NCBI GenBank assembly: GCA_031274465.1
Contig: JAISQC010000263.1
Location: 1-7,119, forward strand
Length of the DNA: 7,119 nucleotides
From: Synergistaceae bacterium
GTDB lineage: Bacteria > Synergistota > Synergistia > Synergistales > Synergistaceae
Reading direction: 5' to 3'
Below the pieces are notes generated by a model. It was not told the DNA's origin and ran no database searches. It saw only the letters and a list, made by a program, of their open reading frames with translations. The position numbers were made by a program, and so were the translations under genes. This document shows positions 5,599 through 7,119 of the stretch, in pieces. Each line of letters opens with the position of its first letter. Positions within the stretch are counted from its first letter, which is position 1.

Positions 5599-7119
5599 GC
5601 GTTCGGTGCCGTTAAAAAACCTCCTGCTGGGCAACACGGCGCTTCTGGCGCTGACGGCGCTTATGTCGTGCGTCAGTTTCATAAACGGCGTGTATGCGGC
5701 GCTCTATTCGGGGCTCGCGATCATCGCGGTGCTTCTGGATGCGTTCGGGCAGAGGCATCCCCCGAGGTTTCTCATAAACATCGCCTCCGTCGGGGTCCTG
5801 GCGTCTTCCATACTCAGGATGAGATTCGATACCGTCGTCATCGTTTTCACTGAGGCGATATTGCTCATGATCGCCGTGAAGATGCTCGAGGGGAAGCGAT
5901 CGAGGGATTATTACCAGATAGCCGCAATGTCGGTGCTCGCGGTCATCAGCGCCGCTGTAGACGCGCTCGATGGGACTTTCCTCTACTTTTGCGTGCTGGT
6001 GAGCCTGTTTTCCGGGTTCCAGCTTTTGCTCGCCGCCTGGTTTGACCGCGACCCCGATTCGGCCCTCACCGCGAGAGAAACTTTCCAGTCGGTCTCGCGC
6101 TCCCTCTCGATATGGGCGATGATGCTGCCCATTTGCGTCGTCCTGTTTTTCATCGCCCCGAGGGCCAGAGTCTCGCTCGGCCAATTGCCCCGGCGCGCGA
6201 ACGCCGAAAGCTACACGGGGTTTTCGGACCACATCACCCTCGGCGCCGTCCGCGACATTCAGTCCGACAGCTCGCTCGCTTTCAGGGCCGAGATGCCGCT
6301 CATCGCCCCCAAGCATCTCTTTTGGAGGGGAATGATATTCGACGTTTTCGACGGCCGAACATGGCGGCTCGGAATGCGGGGGCGCCCCGGGCGGATGCTC
6401 CTGTCCGGAGACGCGACGGTCAAACAGGAGATATCCATGGAGGCCGGATATTTGGGGGCGCTCTTTGCGCTCGACATGCCGGCGTTCGTAAACGCTCAGG
6501 GCGCCGTCCCAGCTGGGGACGGTGTTTTCGTGAACGGCAACTTCAGGTCACGCCTTCGGAGCTATACCGCGATATCTTATCTGTCCCAATCTTTCAGCCC
6601 CGATTCGAGGGGCATCCAGCGCGACAGATATCTCAATCTGCCCGACGGCTTTGCCCCCCGGCTGAGGGAGCTCGTCGGTCAGATAGCTTCGGAGGCCGAC
6701 GGGAAGGTTCCCGAGGCGATAATGTCATATCTCTCCCCGCCGAGGTATTCATATACGATGAGAGGCCTTCCGACTTCAGCCACCCCGCTGGAGGATTTCG
6801 TCTTTGACGGGAGGGCGGGAAATTGCGAATACTTCGCGGCGGCGATGGCGGTGATGCTGCGGATGGCGGGGATACCATCCAGGCTGATTGCCGGTTACCA
6901 TGGAGGCGTGTACAACGACAGCGGGGGGTATTACGTCGTGAATCAGTCGAACGCGCATGTATGGGTCGAGGCATGGGATAGCGCCGAACGCCTCTGGCGC
7001 AGATACGACCCCACCCCCGCATCGGGCGAGGAGGGCGAGGATTCGTATGGGGGCGCTCGTTACGGGGTTTTCTGGATGTATTATGACTATATGAACTATC
7101 AGTTGTCGCGCGTCTTCCT
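5591..7119 (+). CDS. TgpA-like membrane transglutaminase (3' end missing)
   Basis: The frame opens at ATG 5591, overlapping the DUF58 stop by 8 bases (ATGAATAG), and stays open to the window edge (509 codons plus two bases). No separate Shine-Dalgarno is clear, so translation is probably coupled. About seven membrane segments fall at residues 9-30, 35-52, 59-75, 80-99, 108-125, 129-150 and 172-189. An extracytoplasmic region follows with the TgpA-type signature GFSDHITLGAVRDIQSDSS and LFWRGMIFDVFDGRTW. The transglutaminase core shows the full triad: C412 in GNCEYFAAAMAVMLRMAG, H456 in SNAHVWVEAW and D473 in RYDPTPA. The usual C-terminal membrane helix and DUF4129-like tail would lie beyond the window. 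Activity on envelope peptides or proteins outside the membrane is expected from the topology; the substrate is unknown. TgpA of Pseudomonas aeruginosa, a relative with the same layout, is reported as essential. Confidence 0.93.
   Translation, partial: MNRRSVPLKNLLLGNTALLALTALMSCVSFINGVYAALYSGLAIIAVLLDAFGQRHPPRFLINIASVGVLASSILRMRFDTVVIVFTEAILLMIAVKMLEGKRSRDYYQIAAMSVLAVISAAVDALDGTFLYFCVLVSLFSGFQLLLAAWFDRDPDSALTARETFQSVSRSLSIWAMMLPICVVLFFIAPRARVSLGQLPRRANAESYTGFSDHITLGAVRDIQSDSSLAFRAEMPLIAPKHLFWRGMIFDVFDGRTWRLGMRGRPGRMLLSGDATVKQEISMEAGYLGALFALDMPAFVNAQGAVPAGDGVFVNGNFRSRLRSYTAISYLSQSFSPDSRGIQRDRYLNLPDGFAPRLRELVGQIASEADGKVPEAIMSYLSPPRYSYTMRGLPTSATPLEDFVFDGRAGNCEYFAAAMAVMLRMAGIPSRLIAGYHGGVYNDSGGYYVVNQSNAHVWVEAWDSAERLWRRYDPTPASGEEGEDSYGGARYGVFWMYYDYMNYQLSRVF

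Noticed and set aside
5612..6316. A 234-codon open frame on the - strand
   Set aside because: It is antisense to the transglutaminase membrane region. Its charged His/Arg/Glu-rich translation is what hydrophobic codons give in reverse.
1..7119. Mobile element, CRISPR array, tRNA/rRNA or defence system
   Set aside because: I saw no repeat-spacer pattern, terminal inverted repeats, transposase or integrase motifs, or tRNA-like folds. Every gene belongs to a recognised metabolic or envelope family.

Overview
The window carries six protein-coding genes. All are on the + strand and closely packed, and the first and last run off the edges. GC content is high by eye. Isoleucine ATA and arginine AGG are used freely in every gene, and one gene starts with TTG. 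With a siroheme-based (alternative) heme route, this points to an anaerobic or facultatively anaerobic bacterium. Synergistota or a sulfate-reducer-like lineage would fit, but the sequence alone cannot fix the taxon, so this is a weak inference.

Region 1 (1-2358) is a heme or heme-d1 type tetrapyrrole block. It opens with the 3' part of a radical SAM protein of the NirJ/AhbC type. An ATGA overlap leads to a single-chain fusion of the two Lrp/AsnC-like siroheme decarboxylase subunits (AhbA/AhbB or NirD/NirL type). Fifteen bases downstream lies a small flavin-binding protein of the pyridoxamine-phosphate-oxidase (NimA-like) split-barrel family. Known biochemistry of these families: siroheme is decarboxylated twice to 12,18-didecarboxysiroheme, and the radical SAM enzyme then removes acetate side chains on the way to Fe-coproporphyrin III (AhbC), or acts in heme d1 synthesis (NirJ). 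The final heme synthase AhbD is not in view.

Region 2 (2359-3610) is an AT-rich 64-base spacer and a complete class I/II PLP-dependent aminotransferase of the AspC-like superfamily, with a strong Shine-Dalgarno. Its substrate cannot be read from the sequence.

Region 3 (3611-3790) is a 180-base non-coding gap with a weak terminator-like hairpin, a G7 run, the palindrome TTGTACAA and a perfect TATAAT box. It probably separates two transcription units.

Region 4 (3791-7119) is the classic trio of MoxR AAA+ ATPase, DUF58 protein and TgpA-like membrane transglutaminase, joined by ATGA and 8-base stop/start overlaps. The transglutaminase is open at the window end but already shows a complete Cys-His-Asp triad. 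The trio is a widespread envelope-associated module whose molecular role is still poorly defined.

I see no mobile element, CRISPR array, RNA gene or clearly novel system. The most notable points are the fused decarboxylase, the divergent NirJ/AhbC-like enzyme, and the linked NimA-like flavoprotein.
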